Shown piece by piece: positions 20,541 through 33,921 of a DNA stretch of 64,000 bases. The position numbers were made by a program, and so were the translations under genes. This DNA is from Pseudomonas sp. P818 (GTDB lineage: Bacteria > Pseudomonadota > Gammaproteobacteria > Pseudomonadales > Pseudomonadaceae). The stretch covers positions 124,001 through 188,000 of the forward strand of contig NZ_ATKM01000005.1 of NCBI RefSeq assembly GCF_000418555.1, written 5' to 3'. Numbering within the stretch: position 1 is the first letter of the stretch; the number at the start of each line of letters is the position of its first letter. The notes under the pieces were generated by a model that ran no database searches, was not told where the DNA came from, and was given only the letters and a program-made list of their open reading frames with translations.

Positions 20541-20577
20541 CGCAAGATGACCGTCTGGTCGTTAGCACGACCTTGCG
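20541..20577 (+). terminator. Possible terminator after the DamX-like gene
   Basis: Nested inverted repeat CGCAAG...CTTGCG enclosing GGTCG-TTAGCA-CGACC, 8 bp after the stop codon and followed by a T-rich stretch (TTTTT at about 20590). The stem is imperfect, so this is tentative. Confidence 0.4.
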
Positions 20578-20629
20578 GTCCAATCCTTCGTTTTTGCGAC
20601 ATAAATATTCACCCCTTCGTCACGAAAAT

Positions 20630-20658
20630 TTGTGACGTCATGGGTGGATATGTACAAT
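20630..20658 (+). promoter_or_regulatory. Candidate sigma70 promoter for gltBD
   Basis: TTGTGA (20630-20635) and TACAAT (20653-20658) have the optimal 17-bp spacing and give a leader of about 105 nt before the gltB ATG. An AAAATTTGTGACGTCA segment overlaps the -35. No regulator site is assigned. Confidence 0.6.
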
Positions 20659-20769
20659 GACCTCCCTTTTGCCCATGCAAAGCACGCCCGTGCCTGCTAT
20701 TCGGGTTTAAGTAATTGAATTAGAAAGTAATTTGCCTGAGGTCTAGGCAGCCTGGTGAGAGTTTCCCCT

Positions 20770-25218
<4,449 letters not shown>

Positions 25219-25243
25219 GAATGCGCCTGAAGTGGTTTGATGA

Positions 25244-26671
<1,428 letters not shown>

Positions 26672-26712
26672 TGACGCAGGGCAAGTAGAGGCGAGACAAA
26701 TCGTCGCGATGG

Positions 26713-26746
26713 ACAAAAGGCACGGCACTCGCCGTGCCTTTTGTTT
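26713..26746 (+). terminator. Rho-independent terminator after gltD
   Basis: 14-bp perfect stem ACAAAAGGCACGGC / GCCGTGCCTTTTGT with an ACTC loop, then TTTG, about 40 bp after the gltD stop and 45 bp before hemE. Confidence 0.9.
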
Positions 26747-26790
26747 TGCGCTCTGCGAAAATGCCCGCACTTTTTTCGCCGGATGCCGCC

Positions 26791-27858
26791 ATGACCGCCC
26801 TGAAGAACGACCGTTTCCTTCGTGCCCTGCTCAAGCAACCCGTGGATGTCACGCCGATCTGGATGATGCGCCAGGCCGGCCGCTATCTGCCGGAGTACCG
26901 CGCGACCCGGGCCAAGGCCGGCGATTTCGTGAGCCTGATGAAGAATCCCGAGCTGGCCTGCGAGGTCACCATCCAACCGCTGGACCGCTACCCGCAACTG
27001 GATGCGGCGATTCTCTTTTCCGACATCCTCACCATCCCTGATGCCATGGGCCAGGGCCTGTACTTCGAGACCGGCGAAGGTCCGCGTTTCAAGAAGGTGA
27101 TCAGCAGCCTGGCCGACATCGAGGCGTTGCCGGTGACGGATGCCGAGAAGGATCTGGGCTACGTGATGGACGCCGTGCGCACCATTCGCCGCGAGCTCAA
27201 CGGCCGCGTGCCGCTGATCGGCTTCTCCGGCAGCCCGTGGACGCTGGCCACCTACATGGTCGAAGGCGGCTCGTCGAAGGATTTCCGCAAAACCAAGGCC
27301 ATGCTCTACGACAACCCGCAGGCTTTGCATGCACTGCTCGACAAGCTGGCGCAGTCGGTCACCGCCTATCTCAACGGGCAGATCCTGGCCGGCGCTCAGG
27401 CGGTACAGATCTTCGATTCCTGGGGCGGCGCGCTGTCGGCGGCGGCCTATCAGGAGTTCTCCCTGGCTTACATGAAGAAGATCGTCGACGGCCTGATCCG
27501 CGAGCACGACGGGCGCCGCGTGCCGGTGATCCTGTTCACCAAGGGCGGCGGTCTGTGGCTGGAGTCCATGGCCGACAGCGGCGCCGAGGCGCTGGGACTG
27601 GACTGGACCTGCGACATCGGCAGCGCCCGTGCCCGTGTTGGTGCCAAGGTCGCCCTGCAGGGCAACATGGACCCGGCGGTGCTCTACGCCAAGCCGGCAG
27701 CGATACGCGCCGAAGTGGCGCGCATCCTGGCCGCCTACGGCGCCGGCAGCGGCCATGTGTTCAACCTCGGCCATGGCATTACTCCGGAGGTCGACCCGGC
27801 TCACGCTGGCGCCTTCTTCGAGGCCGTCCACGAGCTGTCCGCGCAATATCACCAGTAA
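26791..27858 (+). CDS. hemE: Uroporphyrinogen decarboxylase
   Basis: Haem pathway: decarboxylates uroporphyrinogen III to coproporphyrinogen III. It has 355 residues from ATG 26791 ([19 protein letters not shown]). Signature [16 protein letters not shown] (about 21-36), the invariant Asp in [12 protein letters not shown] (about 77-88) and [17 protein letters not shown] (about 142-158) are seen. An in-frame upstream ATG (26734) is inside the gltD terminator and is rejected. This is the last core gene before the metabolite cluster. Confidence 0.98.
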   Translation: MTALKNDRFLRALLKQPVDVTPIWMMRQAGRYLPEYRATRAKAGDFVSLMKNPELACEVTIQPLDRYPQLDAAILFSDILTIPDAMGQGLYFETGEGPRFKKVISSLADIEALPVTDAEKDLGYVMDAVRTIRRELNGRVPLIGFSGSPWTLATYMVEGGSSKDFRKTKAMLYDNPQALHALLDKLAQSVTAYLNGQILAGAQAVQIFDSWGGALSAAAYQEFSLAYMKKIVDGLIREHDGRRVPVILFTKGGGLWLESMADSGAEALGLDWTCDIGSARARVGAKVALQGNMDPAVLYAKPAAIRAEVARILAAYGAGSGHVFNLGHGITPEVDPAHAGAFFEAVHELSAQYHQ

Positions 27859-27862
27859 GTGG

Positions 27863-27894
27863 GGCCAGGCAGCCGAACACCTGTTTGCCTGGCC
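27863..27894. terminator. Hairpin between convergent hemE and DUF2141 gene
   Basis: GGCCAGGCA (27863-27871) pairs perfectly with TGCCTGGCC (27886-27894) around a 14-nt loop, in a 37-bp convergent intergenic gap. The stem is good but the T run is absent, so factor-dependent or bidirectional termination is only likely, not shown. Confidence 0.55.
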
Positions 27895-27895
27895 G

Positions 27896-28345
27896 CTAAC
27901 GGCTACCGTTGCGTGGTGCTAACGGCGCCACGCGGTCCTTTTTCTTGCGCGGCGAAATCAGGCGCACGCTGATCACGCTGTCTGCCGCGCCATGCTCGAA
28001 CAGGCTGTTCTGGGGCGTGGGTTTGCCGCCGAAGAGTGATGGGTTGCCGGAGAAACCTACCGGCTCCAGCGGGATGCCGCGGGGGCTGAGATCCAGTTGG
28101 CCATTGCCGTTGCTGTCCTGGAACACCTGCACGGCGTAGCGACCGGGTGGCAGGTCGGTAATAAGCAGCGGCGTTTCCGCTCCCTGCAGTTCGTGCAGGC
28201 TGGGCTGCCAGTCGGGCTGGTCGGCTGGCACCAGGGCCAGATACAGGTTTGCCTGATCCTGCCTGCCTTCTACTTCGACCAGCAGGTCGCCTGCCTGGAT
28301 CGTCTGGCAAACGAGGAGCGGAACCAATAGGCAAAGTTGGCGCAT
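27896..28345 (-). CDS. DUF2141-family secreted protein
   Basis: Small exported protein of 149 residues starting MRQLCLLVPLLVCQTIQAG (signal peptide, cut about residue 18). It has one beta-sandwich domain of the DUF2141 type: LVEVEGRQDQANLYLAL, PPGRYAVQVFQDSNGNGQLD (about 76-95) and PVGFSGNP are family hallmarks. A basic tail (PRKKKDR) follows. The frame is open much further upstream, but the signal peptide fixes the start; an ATG at 28378 is the alternative. Function unknown. It is divergent from the darA-like gene with a 65-bp gap. Confidence 0.8.
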   Translation of the reverse strand: MRQLCLLVPLLVCQTIQAGDLLVEVEGRQDQANLYLALVPADQPDWQPSLHELQGAETPLLITDLPPGRYAVQVFQDSNGNGQLDLSPRGIPLEPVGFSGNPSLFGGKPTPQNSLFEHGAADSVISVRLISPRKKKDRVAPLAPRNGSR

Positions 28346-28410
28346 GCAGGTTACGGTTTGAAGAAGGCTCTGTGGCATAATCCGGCCATTTTGCAGGGAA
28401 TGCGCCGCGA

Positions 28411-29328
28411 ATGCGTCATGTTTTAGTCGTCCACTTTTCTCAGACTGGCCAATTAGACCGCCTGGTGCGATCGGTCTGTGGGCCACTGCGCGAGTGTGAC
28501 GACATCCAGGTGGATTTCCTGGCGCTGCAGCCGGCTGAACCTTTCCCCTTTCCCTGGCCATTTCTCGGTTTTTTTCGCATCTTCCCGGAAACCGTGCTGA
28601 TGAAGCCGCAGCCATTGCTGCCGCTGGCCGTGGATGCCGACAAACGCTATGACCTGGTGATCCTGGCCTACCAGGTCTGGTTTCTCTCGCCGTCGCTGCC
28701 GTGCACCAGCTTTCTCGCTTCGCCCGAGGCGGCTCGCCTCTTGAAAGGCGCCCCGGTGGTCACGCTGATCGGTTGCCGCAATATGTGGCTGATGGCGCAG
28801 GAGAAGGTCAAGGCGCGCCTGAACGCGCTGGGCGCGCGCCTAGTGGACAACATCGTGTTGACCGATGCCTGCGGCACGGCCGCCAGTTTCCTGGCCACGC
28901 CGCTGTGGATGTTTACCGGCCGGCAGAAGCCCTACAGCTGGGTGCCGCGCGCCGGTATCGACGAACGGGAATTGGCGGCGGCCAGCCGCTTCGGCGACGC
29001 TATGGCGCGGCGGCTGCTGGCTGACGACCTGCTGATCGAGGCTCCGATGCTCACTGGCTTGGGCGCAGTCAAGGTAGATGAAAAACTGATCGCCAGCGAA
29101 AAGGTCGGCAATCGCAGCTTTACCCTGTGGAGTCGTCTGCTCTCGGCGCTCGGCCCGCAGCAGAGTCGGCGCCGTGGCGCCGGGCTGGTGCTGTACATCG
29201 TATTCCTGATTTGCCTGATCCTGACCGTGGTACCCATCACGGCTGTTTTGAAGAAGTTGCTGGCGCCGCTGTTCAAGGCGCGTATCCAGCGAGAGAAGGC
29301 CTACTTTGCCGGCCCATCCGGCGAGTGA
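28411..29328 (+). CDS. Dialkylresorcinol biosynthesis protein, DarA-like flavodoxin-fold protein
   Basis: The 305-residue protein has a flavodoxin-like N-terminal domain (phosphate-binding loop HFSQTGQL at residues 8-15) and a C-terminal membrane segment (about 252-276, LVLYIVFLICLILTVVPI). The family is usually labelled 'dialkylresorcinol condensing enzyme' and is the partner of DarB: DarB makes the cyclohexanedione and DarA is thought to aromatise it, which fits a flavoprotein. A CATAAT at 28376-28381 is a possible -10. It starts the four-gene plus-strand operon of the cluster. The reaction order is from the literature on DAR clusters; the assignment here is by recognition. Confidence 0.78.
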   Translation: MRHVLVVHFSQTGQLDRLVRSVCGPLRECDDIQVDFLALQPAEPFPFPWPFLGFFRIFPETVLMKPQPLLPLAVDADKRYDLVILAYQVWFLSPSLPCTSFLASPEAARLLKGAPVVTLIGCRNMWLMAQEKVKARLNALGARLVDNIVLTDACGTAASFLATPLWMFTGRQKPYSWVPRAGIDERELAAASRFGDAMARRLLADDLLIEAPMLTGLGAVKVDEKLIASEKVGNRSFTLWSRLLSALGPQQSRRRGAGLVLYIVFLICLILTVVPITAVLKKLLAPLFKARIQREKAYFAGPSGE

Positions 29329-29347
29329 AGTGACCCGAGGTAATTCC

Positions 29348-30505
29348 GTGGTAACCCCTGTATTCATCAACCGCATCAGCGCCTGCCTGCCGCACGAGCC
29401 CGTGGACAACGAGCAGATGGAAGCGCGCCTGGGCATGGTCGGTGGCAAGCCGTCGCGTGCGCGCAAGCTGGTGCTGCGCCGCAATGGGATCCGGCAGCGT
29501 CACTACGTGATCGACCCCGCGACTGGTGAGCCGAGCATGAGCAATGCGCAGCTCAGTGCCGAAGCGATACGTGGTTTGCAGGGCGAAGGGTTTGAACTGA
29601 ACCAGCTCGACTGCCTGGTGGCCAGCACCTCGTCGCCGGATCAGGTGATGCCGGGGCACGCGGTAATGGTGCATGGCGAGCTGGGCAATCCGTCCTGCGA
29701 GGTGGCGACCACGGCCGGTATCTGCCTGTGCGGGATGACAGCGCTGAAATATGCCTGGATGAGTGTGGCCAGTGGCGAGAGCCGCACTGCCGTGGCCTGT
29801 GGTTCGGAGGTCGCCTCGACGCTGATGCAGGCGCGTAACTTCAACGCCGAATACGAAAGCCGTATCGATGAGCTGGAAAAGCACCCGGAGATCGCTTTCG
29901 AGAAGGACTTTCTGCGCTGGATGCTTTCCGATGGCGCAGGTGCCGTGCTGCTGCAGGATCGCCCCAACGAAAGCGGGCTGAGCCTGCGTATCGACTGGCT
30001 GGATATCCTTTCCTTCGCCGACCAGATGCCGCCCTGCATGTACGCCGGCGCCGACATGCAGGACGGCACACTGCGTGGCTGGAGCCACTACGATGCCGAC
30101 GAGCGCGCGAAGCAGTCGGTGATGGCGATCAAGCAGAACGTCAAGCTGCTCAACGAGAACATCGTCAAATACACCGTGGAAGAGGCGCTGCGCCGGATCA
30201 TGGCGCGGCGCGAGCTGCGTGTGGCGGACATCGACTGGTTCCTGCCGCACTACTCCTCGGAGTTCTTCCGCGAGCCGCTGGCCGCGGGCCTGGCCAAGGT
30301 CGAGCTGCCGATCCCGATGGAGCGCTGGTTCACCAACCTGACCAGCAAGGGCAATACCGGCGCGGCCTCGATCTTCATCATCCTCGAAGAACTGTTCAAC
30401 GGCGGTCCTTTGCGCAGCGGCCAGCGGTTGCTCTGTTACGTGCCTGAAAGCGGGCGTTTCTCCAGTGCATTCATGCACCTGACGGTGGTTGGCGATGAAA
30501 GTTGA
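29348..30505 (+). CDS. DarB/StlD-family beta-ketosynthase (KAS III-like)
   Basis: Thiolase-fold condensing enzyme of 385 residues from GTG 29348 (MVTPVFINRISACLPHEPVD), with GAGGT just upstream. Catalytic Cys is about residue 126 (TTAGICLCGM), catalytic His in FLPHYSSEFF (about 301) and Asn in TSKGNTGAAS (about 336). DarB-type enzymes join two beta-ketoacyl thioesters and cyclise them to a dialkyl-cyclohexanedione, the precursor of dialkylresorcinols. It follows the darA-like gene by 19 bp, the characteristic darA-darB pairing. It is not FabH: the substrate-region sequence and the pairing differ. Confidence 0.82.
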   Translation: MVTPVFINRISACLPHEPVDNEQMEARLGMVGGKPSRARKLVLRRNGIRQRHYVIDPATGEPSMSNAQLSAEAIRGLQGEGFELNQLDCLVASTSSPDQVMPGHAVMVHGELGNPSCEVATTAGICLCGMTALKYAWMSVASGESRTAVACGSEVASTLMQARNFNAEYESRIDELEKHPEIAFEKDFLRWMLSDGAGAVLLQDRPNESGLSLRIDWLDILSFADQMPPCMYAGADMQDGTLRGWSHYDADERAKQSVMAIKQNVKLLNENIVKYTVEEALRRIMARRELRVADIDWFLPHYSSEFFREPLAAGLAKVELPIPMERWFTNLTSKGNTGAASIFIILEELFNGGPLRSGQRLLCYVPESGRFSSAFMHLTVVGDES

Positions 30506-30902
30506 CGAGGTTCCGCAGGATCCCGGCTCTGCCTATGGCGGGCATAGCAAGCTGCTCTATGCGGTCGATGAAAGCGGTCATTACCAGGGCGCGCAGAGCG
30601 TAGGCTGGGATCCCGAGTCTTACGCCACGCAACTGGCCGTCGCCGAGTTGCAGGCCCAGGAAGCCGAGGCTTTGGCGCTTTGGCAGCGTGGCGAGCTGTC
30701 GCCGCTGAAATGTCTGATGTATCGCTATCGCATGGACGAGCCGGCGCTGGCGCAGATCACCGGTCTGTGGCAGTGGCGCGTGCGCCGCCACTTTCGCCCG
30801 CAAATCTATCGCCGCCTGAGCACCTCGGTGCTGGCACGCTACGCCGAGGCCTTCGGCCTGACCGTCGACGAGTTGCGTCGTTACCAGAGAGAGTTGCCAT
30901 GA
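30495..30902 (+). CDS. Small unknown protein with HTH-like C-terminus
   Basis: The 135-residue soluble protein starts at ATG 30495, overlapping the darB end by 11 bp. No signal peptide is visible. The C-terminal half (EPALAQITGLWQWRVRRHF then STSVLARYAEAFGLTVDELR) looks like a helix-turn-helix or Xre-like bundle ending in a 'domain 4' type helix; this is my reading by eye, not a family hit. It sits between the DAR ketosynthase and the BtrH-like gene and is coupled to both. It could be a small cluster regulator or an accessory protein. Function not recognised. Confidence 0.7.
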   Translation: MKVDEVPQDPGSAYGGHSKLLYAVDESGHYQGAQSVGWDPESYATQLAVAELQAQEAEALALWQRGELSPLKCLMYRYRMDEPALAQITGLWQWRVRRHFRPQIYRRLSTSVLARYAEAFGLTVDELRRYQRELP

Positions 30903-31900
30903 CTGCGTTCCAGCACCGCCAGAGCGCCCACTGCGAAAGTGGCGTCATGGCCAGCCTGCTCACCCATGCCGGTTTGCCGATGAGCGAGCCGATGGCCTTC
31001 GGCCTGGCATCCGGTCTGGCCTTCGCCTATCTGCCCGTCGTCAAGATCGGCGGCATGCCGCTGATCGCCTACCGCATGCCGCCACGGCACCTGATCAAGA
31101 CCCTGAGCAAGCGCCTCGGCGTGCGCCTGACCAGCCGCACCTTCGCCAACCCCGAGCAGGGCCGTGCGGCCTTGGATGCGGCGCTTGATAGCGGGCGCCT
31201 GGCTGGTCTGCAGAGCTCGGTGTTCTGGTTGCCGTACTTCCCGGCTGAGATGCGCTTTCACTTCAACGCTCACAACCTGCTGGCCTATGGGCGCGAGGGC
31301 GACGAGTACCTGCTCAGCGATCCGGTGTTCGAGGAGCCGGTGCGCTGTGCCAGCGCAGATCTGCAGAAAGCGCGCTTCGCCAAGGGCGCGCTGGCTGCCA
31401 AGGGGCTGATGTACTACCTCGACGACGTGTCGCCGGAGCAGGACTGGGAACGCCTGATTCGCCAGAGCGTGCTGTCCACCTCGCGCATCCTCGACGGCAT
31501 GCCGCTGCCGTGGATCGGCATTCGCGGCATCCGGCACCTGGCCAAATGCGTCGAGGCGCTCGACCCTGCGCAGGTCAAGTACAACCGCCTGTATCTGACC
31601 CATATCGTGCGCATGCAGGAGGAGATCGGCACCGGCGGTGCGGGTTTTCGCTTCATGTACGCCAGCTTCCTGCAGGAGGCCGGTGAGAAGATCGGCGATG
31701 CCAGCCTGCAGGAGGCTTCGGTGCGGCTCACGGCGGTGGGCGACGACTGGCGCCAGTTCGCCTCGGCCTGCGTGCGGGCCAGCCGCAGCAAGGGCGAGGT
31801 GCCGGACTTCAGGCCGATTGCCGACAGCTTGCGGGCTATTGCCGATCAGGAGCAGGGCCTGATGAGGGAGTTGGGCGCCTGGGCCAAGCGCAAGGGTTGA
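30899..31900 (+). CDS. BtrH N-terminal-domain protein, putative acyltransferase
   Basis: Cytoplasmic protein of 333 residues. The N-terminal part (FQHRQSAHCESGVMASLLTHAG, then a Gly/Ala-rich strand AFGLASGLAFAYL) matches the BtrH N-terminal papain-like fold; Cys14 and His11/12 are candidate catalytic residues, followed by HFNAHNLLAYG and DEYLLSDPVFEEP. BtrH itself moves an acyl group from an acyl carrier protein to an aminoglycoside. By analogy this protein may esterify an ACP-bound chain to a hydroxyl (inference). It overlaps the previous gene by 4 bp (ATGA). It is the last gene of the plus-strand operon and converges on 32001-36371. Confidence 0.72.
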   Translation: MTAFQHRQSAHCESGVMASLLTHAGLPMSEPMAFGLASGLAFAYLPVVKIGGMPLIAYRMPPRHLIKTLSKRLGVRLTSRTFANPEQGRAALDAALDSGRLAGLQSSVFWLPYFPAEMRFHFNAHNLLAYGREGDEYLLSDPVFEEPVRCASADLQKARFAKGALAAKGLMYYLDDVSPEQDWERLIRQSVLSTSRILDGMPLPWIGIRGIRHLAKCVEALDPAQVKYNRLYLTHIVRMQEEIGTGGAGFRFMYASFLQEAGEKIGDASLQEASVRLTAVGDDWRQFASACVRASRSKGEVPDFRPIADSLRAIADQEQGLMRELGAWAKRKG

Positions 31901-31910
31901 GGCTGATCGC

Positions 31911-31980
31911 GGTGGGCTGAGGCTCACCCCGCAGTCACCGAATTGCATCTGTCGCCCCGTAGGGTGGGCTTCAGCCCACC
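31911..31980. repeat. Two related GGTGGGCT hairpins in the convergent gap
   Basis: GGTGGGCT-GA-GGCTCACC (31911-31928) and GGTGGGCT-TC-AGCCCACC (31963-31980) are short hairpins of the same repeat type, common in Pseudomonas intergenic DNA. They lie in the 100-bp gap between the BtrH-like gene and the convergent gene at 32001 and may end both transcripts. Confidence 0.6.
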
Positions 31981-32000
31981 AACGCAGTCAACAAAGCAGA

Positions 32001-32555
32001 TCAGAGCTGCAACTGCAGCACATCGATGCCGGCCGTCAGCTCGGCGAAGTCCTGTGCTTCGGTTGGCGCTTCGATCAGCACCGCCTGCGCCTGAAAGCCG
32101 TCATTCTCGTCGATCACCACCAGCAGCGCCTGATCGACCAGGCCATCGCCGAGGTCCAGCAAGGCCAGTGCCTGAAGCTGTTTCCAGACGTTCGGCCCTG
32201 CGCCGATAAACAGGTTGGGGCCTTCCAGCCCCAGCTGTGCGGCAACATGGAAGCCGGCGGCGTTGCTCACGCTATTGACGAACTCGAAGGGCTTGGGCTG
32301 GAGCTGGTGAGCGCACACCGCGTCGAGCAGGGCGCCCATGGTGGCGCGCGCTGGGTGATGGGAGGCAAGGTACAGGCCGCAGCGACTCTGGACGCTATCT
32401 TTCATCGGCGTGGTACAGAGCAGGGCCTGCAGGATAAGCCGGTCGATGCGCCGTGGCGGAGCTGCCAGCCACTGGCTCAGGGCGGCCTTCAGGTCCTTGT
32501 CGGAACAGCCCGCGGAGCCGCTCACGCTACATGCGGCGATCACCTGTTTCATCAA
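32001..32555 (-). CDS. Truncated ketosynthase-like (chain-length-factor-like) protein
   Basis: The 184-residue protein resembles an N-terminal thiolase half: FVNSVSNAAGFHVAAQLGLEGPNLFIGAG (about 91-119, here split by description: FVNSVSNAAG then QLGLEGPNLFIG) mirrors the active-site nucleophile region of ketosynthases, with Ser-Asn-Ala where a Cys would be. Only half a KS fold is present, and no catalytic His/His pair. It overlaps the ketosynthase gene upstream by 4 bp, as expected for a KS-CLF pair. A chain-length-factor or structural partner role is plausible but unproven. Confidence 0.68.
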   Translation of the reverse strand: MMKQVIAACSVSGSAGCSDKDLKAALSQWLAAPPRRIDRLILQALLCTTPMKDSVQSRCGLYLASHHPARATMGALLDAVCAHQLQPKPFEFVNSVSNAAGFHVAAQLGLEGPNLFIGAGPNVWKQLQALALLDLGDGLVDQALLVVIDENDGFQAQAVLIEAPTEAQDFAELTAGIDVLQLQL

Positions 32556-33658
32556 TCGCTCCCCTGGCAGCTTTGCAATACGAGGCTGGCATTGTTGCCG
32601 CCGAACCCGAAGAAGTTGGCCAGCAGCAGGCGGTTCCCTGCGACGGCTATGGGGCTGGCCTGCAGCGGCAGCAAGGCCTGGTCGGCATAGTCCAGGCCAG
32701 GCAGGTGGTCGCAGCTTTCCATCATCAGCAGGGTTTCACTGAGGCCACAGGCGCCCAGCGTATGGCCCAGCCAGGGTTTGAGCACGCACAGGGGCGGCAG
32801 TTGGTCACCGAATAGTCGGCGCACGCCGTTACTCTCGGCGCGGTCATTGGCCGCGGTGGCGGTGCCGTGCAGCTTCACCAGACCGATCTGCTCGATGCTG
32901 GCGCCAGCGCTGCGCAGTGCTTCGCGCATCACCCAGTCGATATGGCTGCCATCTTCGCGAGTGGTGGTCAGGTTGCTGGTATCGCAGGCACTGAAGCCGC
33001 CGAGCAGCTTCGCCAGTGGGGCGTCACCAGGCTCCCGCGCCAGCAGCGTGGCGGCATAGGCCTCACCGAGAATCAGGCCGTCGCGTTCGGGGTGGAAGGG
33101 ACGGTAGGCGCCGCTCGGACTGGTCAGGTCGAGCGCACCGAAGCCCTGCCTGGCGACGGCACTGGGCGTCTCGAAGGCCAGTACCAGTACGCGCTCGTAC
33201 AGGCCGGCCGCCAGCATTCGTGCACCATAGAGCAGACCGTTGGCTGCGCTGGTGCATGCGGTGTTGAGGGTGAAGGCGTCAGCGAAGCCCCAGCGTTGGC
33301 GAGAGCGCTCGGCCAGCAGGTCGAGCGATGTCGAGTGCTCCAGGCGGAAGCCACCTGCCGCGGCGGCACGCTGTTCAAGGTCGTCGATGTCCAGGCTGGT
33401 GCTGGCGACGATCAACAAACAGTCATCCAGTTTGCCGGAGGTATTGCCGAGGACTTCGCCGATCAGTCGGTCACAATGCTCGTCGCGGCTTTCCCCGTTG
33501 CTGCTGGCGTACAGATAGGGGCGCGGTTGCTGCAGTTCATGCAGCAGGAAAGAGCCGGGAGCCGGCAAGGCGCCCTGGCGCAGGGCCATGCCGGCTGCGT
33601 GCAGGTCGGCACCGAGCGCACTGAGCAGGGCGCCTCGCTGCAAAAAGACGTGGTTCAC
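32552..33658 (-). CDS. Beta-ketoacyl-ACP synthase (extra KS)
   Basis: FabB/F-like condensing enzyme of 368 residues with an intact Cys-His-His triad: Cys135 in NTACTSAANG, His264 in KLHGTATAAND and His299 in WLGHTLGACG. It is shorter than FabF (about 410) at the N-terminus. Overlaps of 4 bp with the KS-like gene downstream and the ACP gene upstream show tight coupling. It is distinct from the two ketosynthases of the APE operon. I infer that it makes the acyl chain used by the DAR enzymes or a modified polyene chain. Confidence 0.85.
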   Translation of the reverse strand: MNHVFLQRGALLSALGADLHAAGMALRQGALPAPGSFLLHELQQPRPYLYASSNGESRDEHCDRLIGEVLGNTSGKLDDCLLIVASTSLDIDDLEQRAAAAGGFRLEHSTSLDLLAERSRQRWGFADAFTLNTACTSAANGLLYGARMLAAGLYERVLVLAFETPSAVARQGFGALDLTSPSGAYRPFHPERDGLILGEAYAATLLAREPGDAPLAKLLGGFSACDTSNLTTTREDGSHIDWVMREALRSAGASIEQIGLVKLHGTATAANDRAESNGVRRLFGDQLPPLCVLKPWLGHTLGACGLSETLLMMESCDHLPGLDYADQALLPLQASPIAVAGNRLLLANFFGFGGNNASLVLQSCQGSD

Positions 33659-33921
33659 GATTTCAGCCTGATAAAGGCCGCAATGCTGGCGATGCTGTTG
33701 AGAATGCGCCTGCCGTCCTTGGCGCCTTCGATGCGCACACCGTAGCGCTGTTGGAGGGCCAGCGAGACCTGCAGGGCGTCGAGGCTGTCCATGGCGATCC
33801 GGCTCTGCTGGCCGAACAGCGGCTCGTCATTGGCGATGCTTTGCCAGTCGATGTCGTCTTCCTTGTCGCACTCACGGATCAGCAATTGCTTGAGTTCTTG
33901 TTCTAGTAATGTGTCGTCCAT
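33655..33921 (-). CDS. Acyl carrier protein (third ACP of the cluster)
   Basis: An 88-residue ACP (MDDTLLEQELKQLLIRECDK...). The 4'-phosphopantetheine attachment serine is Ser46 in AMDSLDALQV. Four-helix ACP pattern; pI should be acidic. It is embedded in a long ORF whose upstream part is only the shadow of the permease gene; the ATG at 33919-33921 lies inside the 3' end of the permease gene (19-bp overlap). It is the probable carrier for the adjacent ketosynthase and the BtrH-like protein. Confidence 0.85.
   Translation of the reverse strand: MDDTLLEQELKQLLIRECDKEDDIDWQSIANDEPLFGQQSRIAMDSLDALQVSLALQQRYGVRIEGAKDGRRILNSIASIAAFIRLKS

Noticed and set aside
20533-20629. Possible riboswitch or small RNA upstream of gltB.
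   Set aside because: Only a weak hairpin near the stop of the previous gene is seen; no conserved aptamer pattern was recognised.
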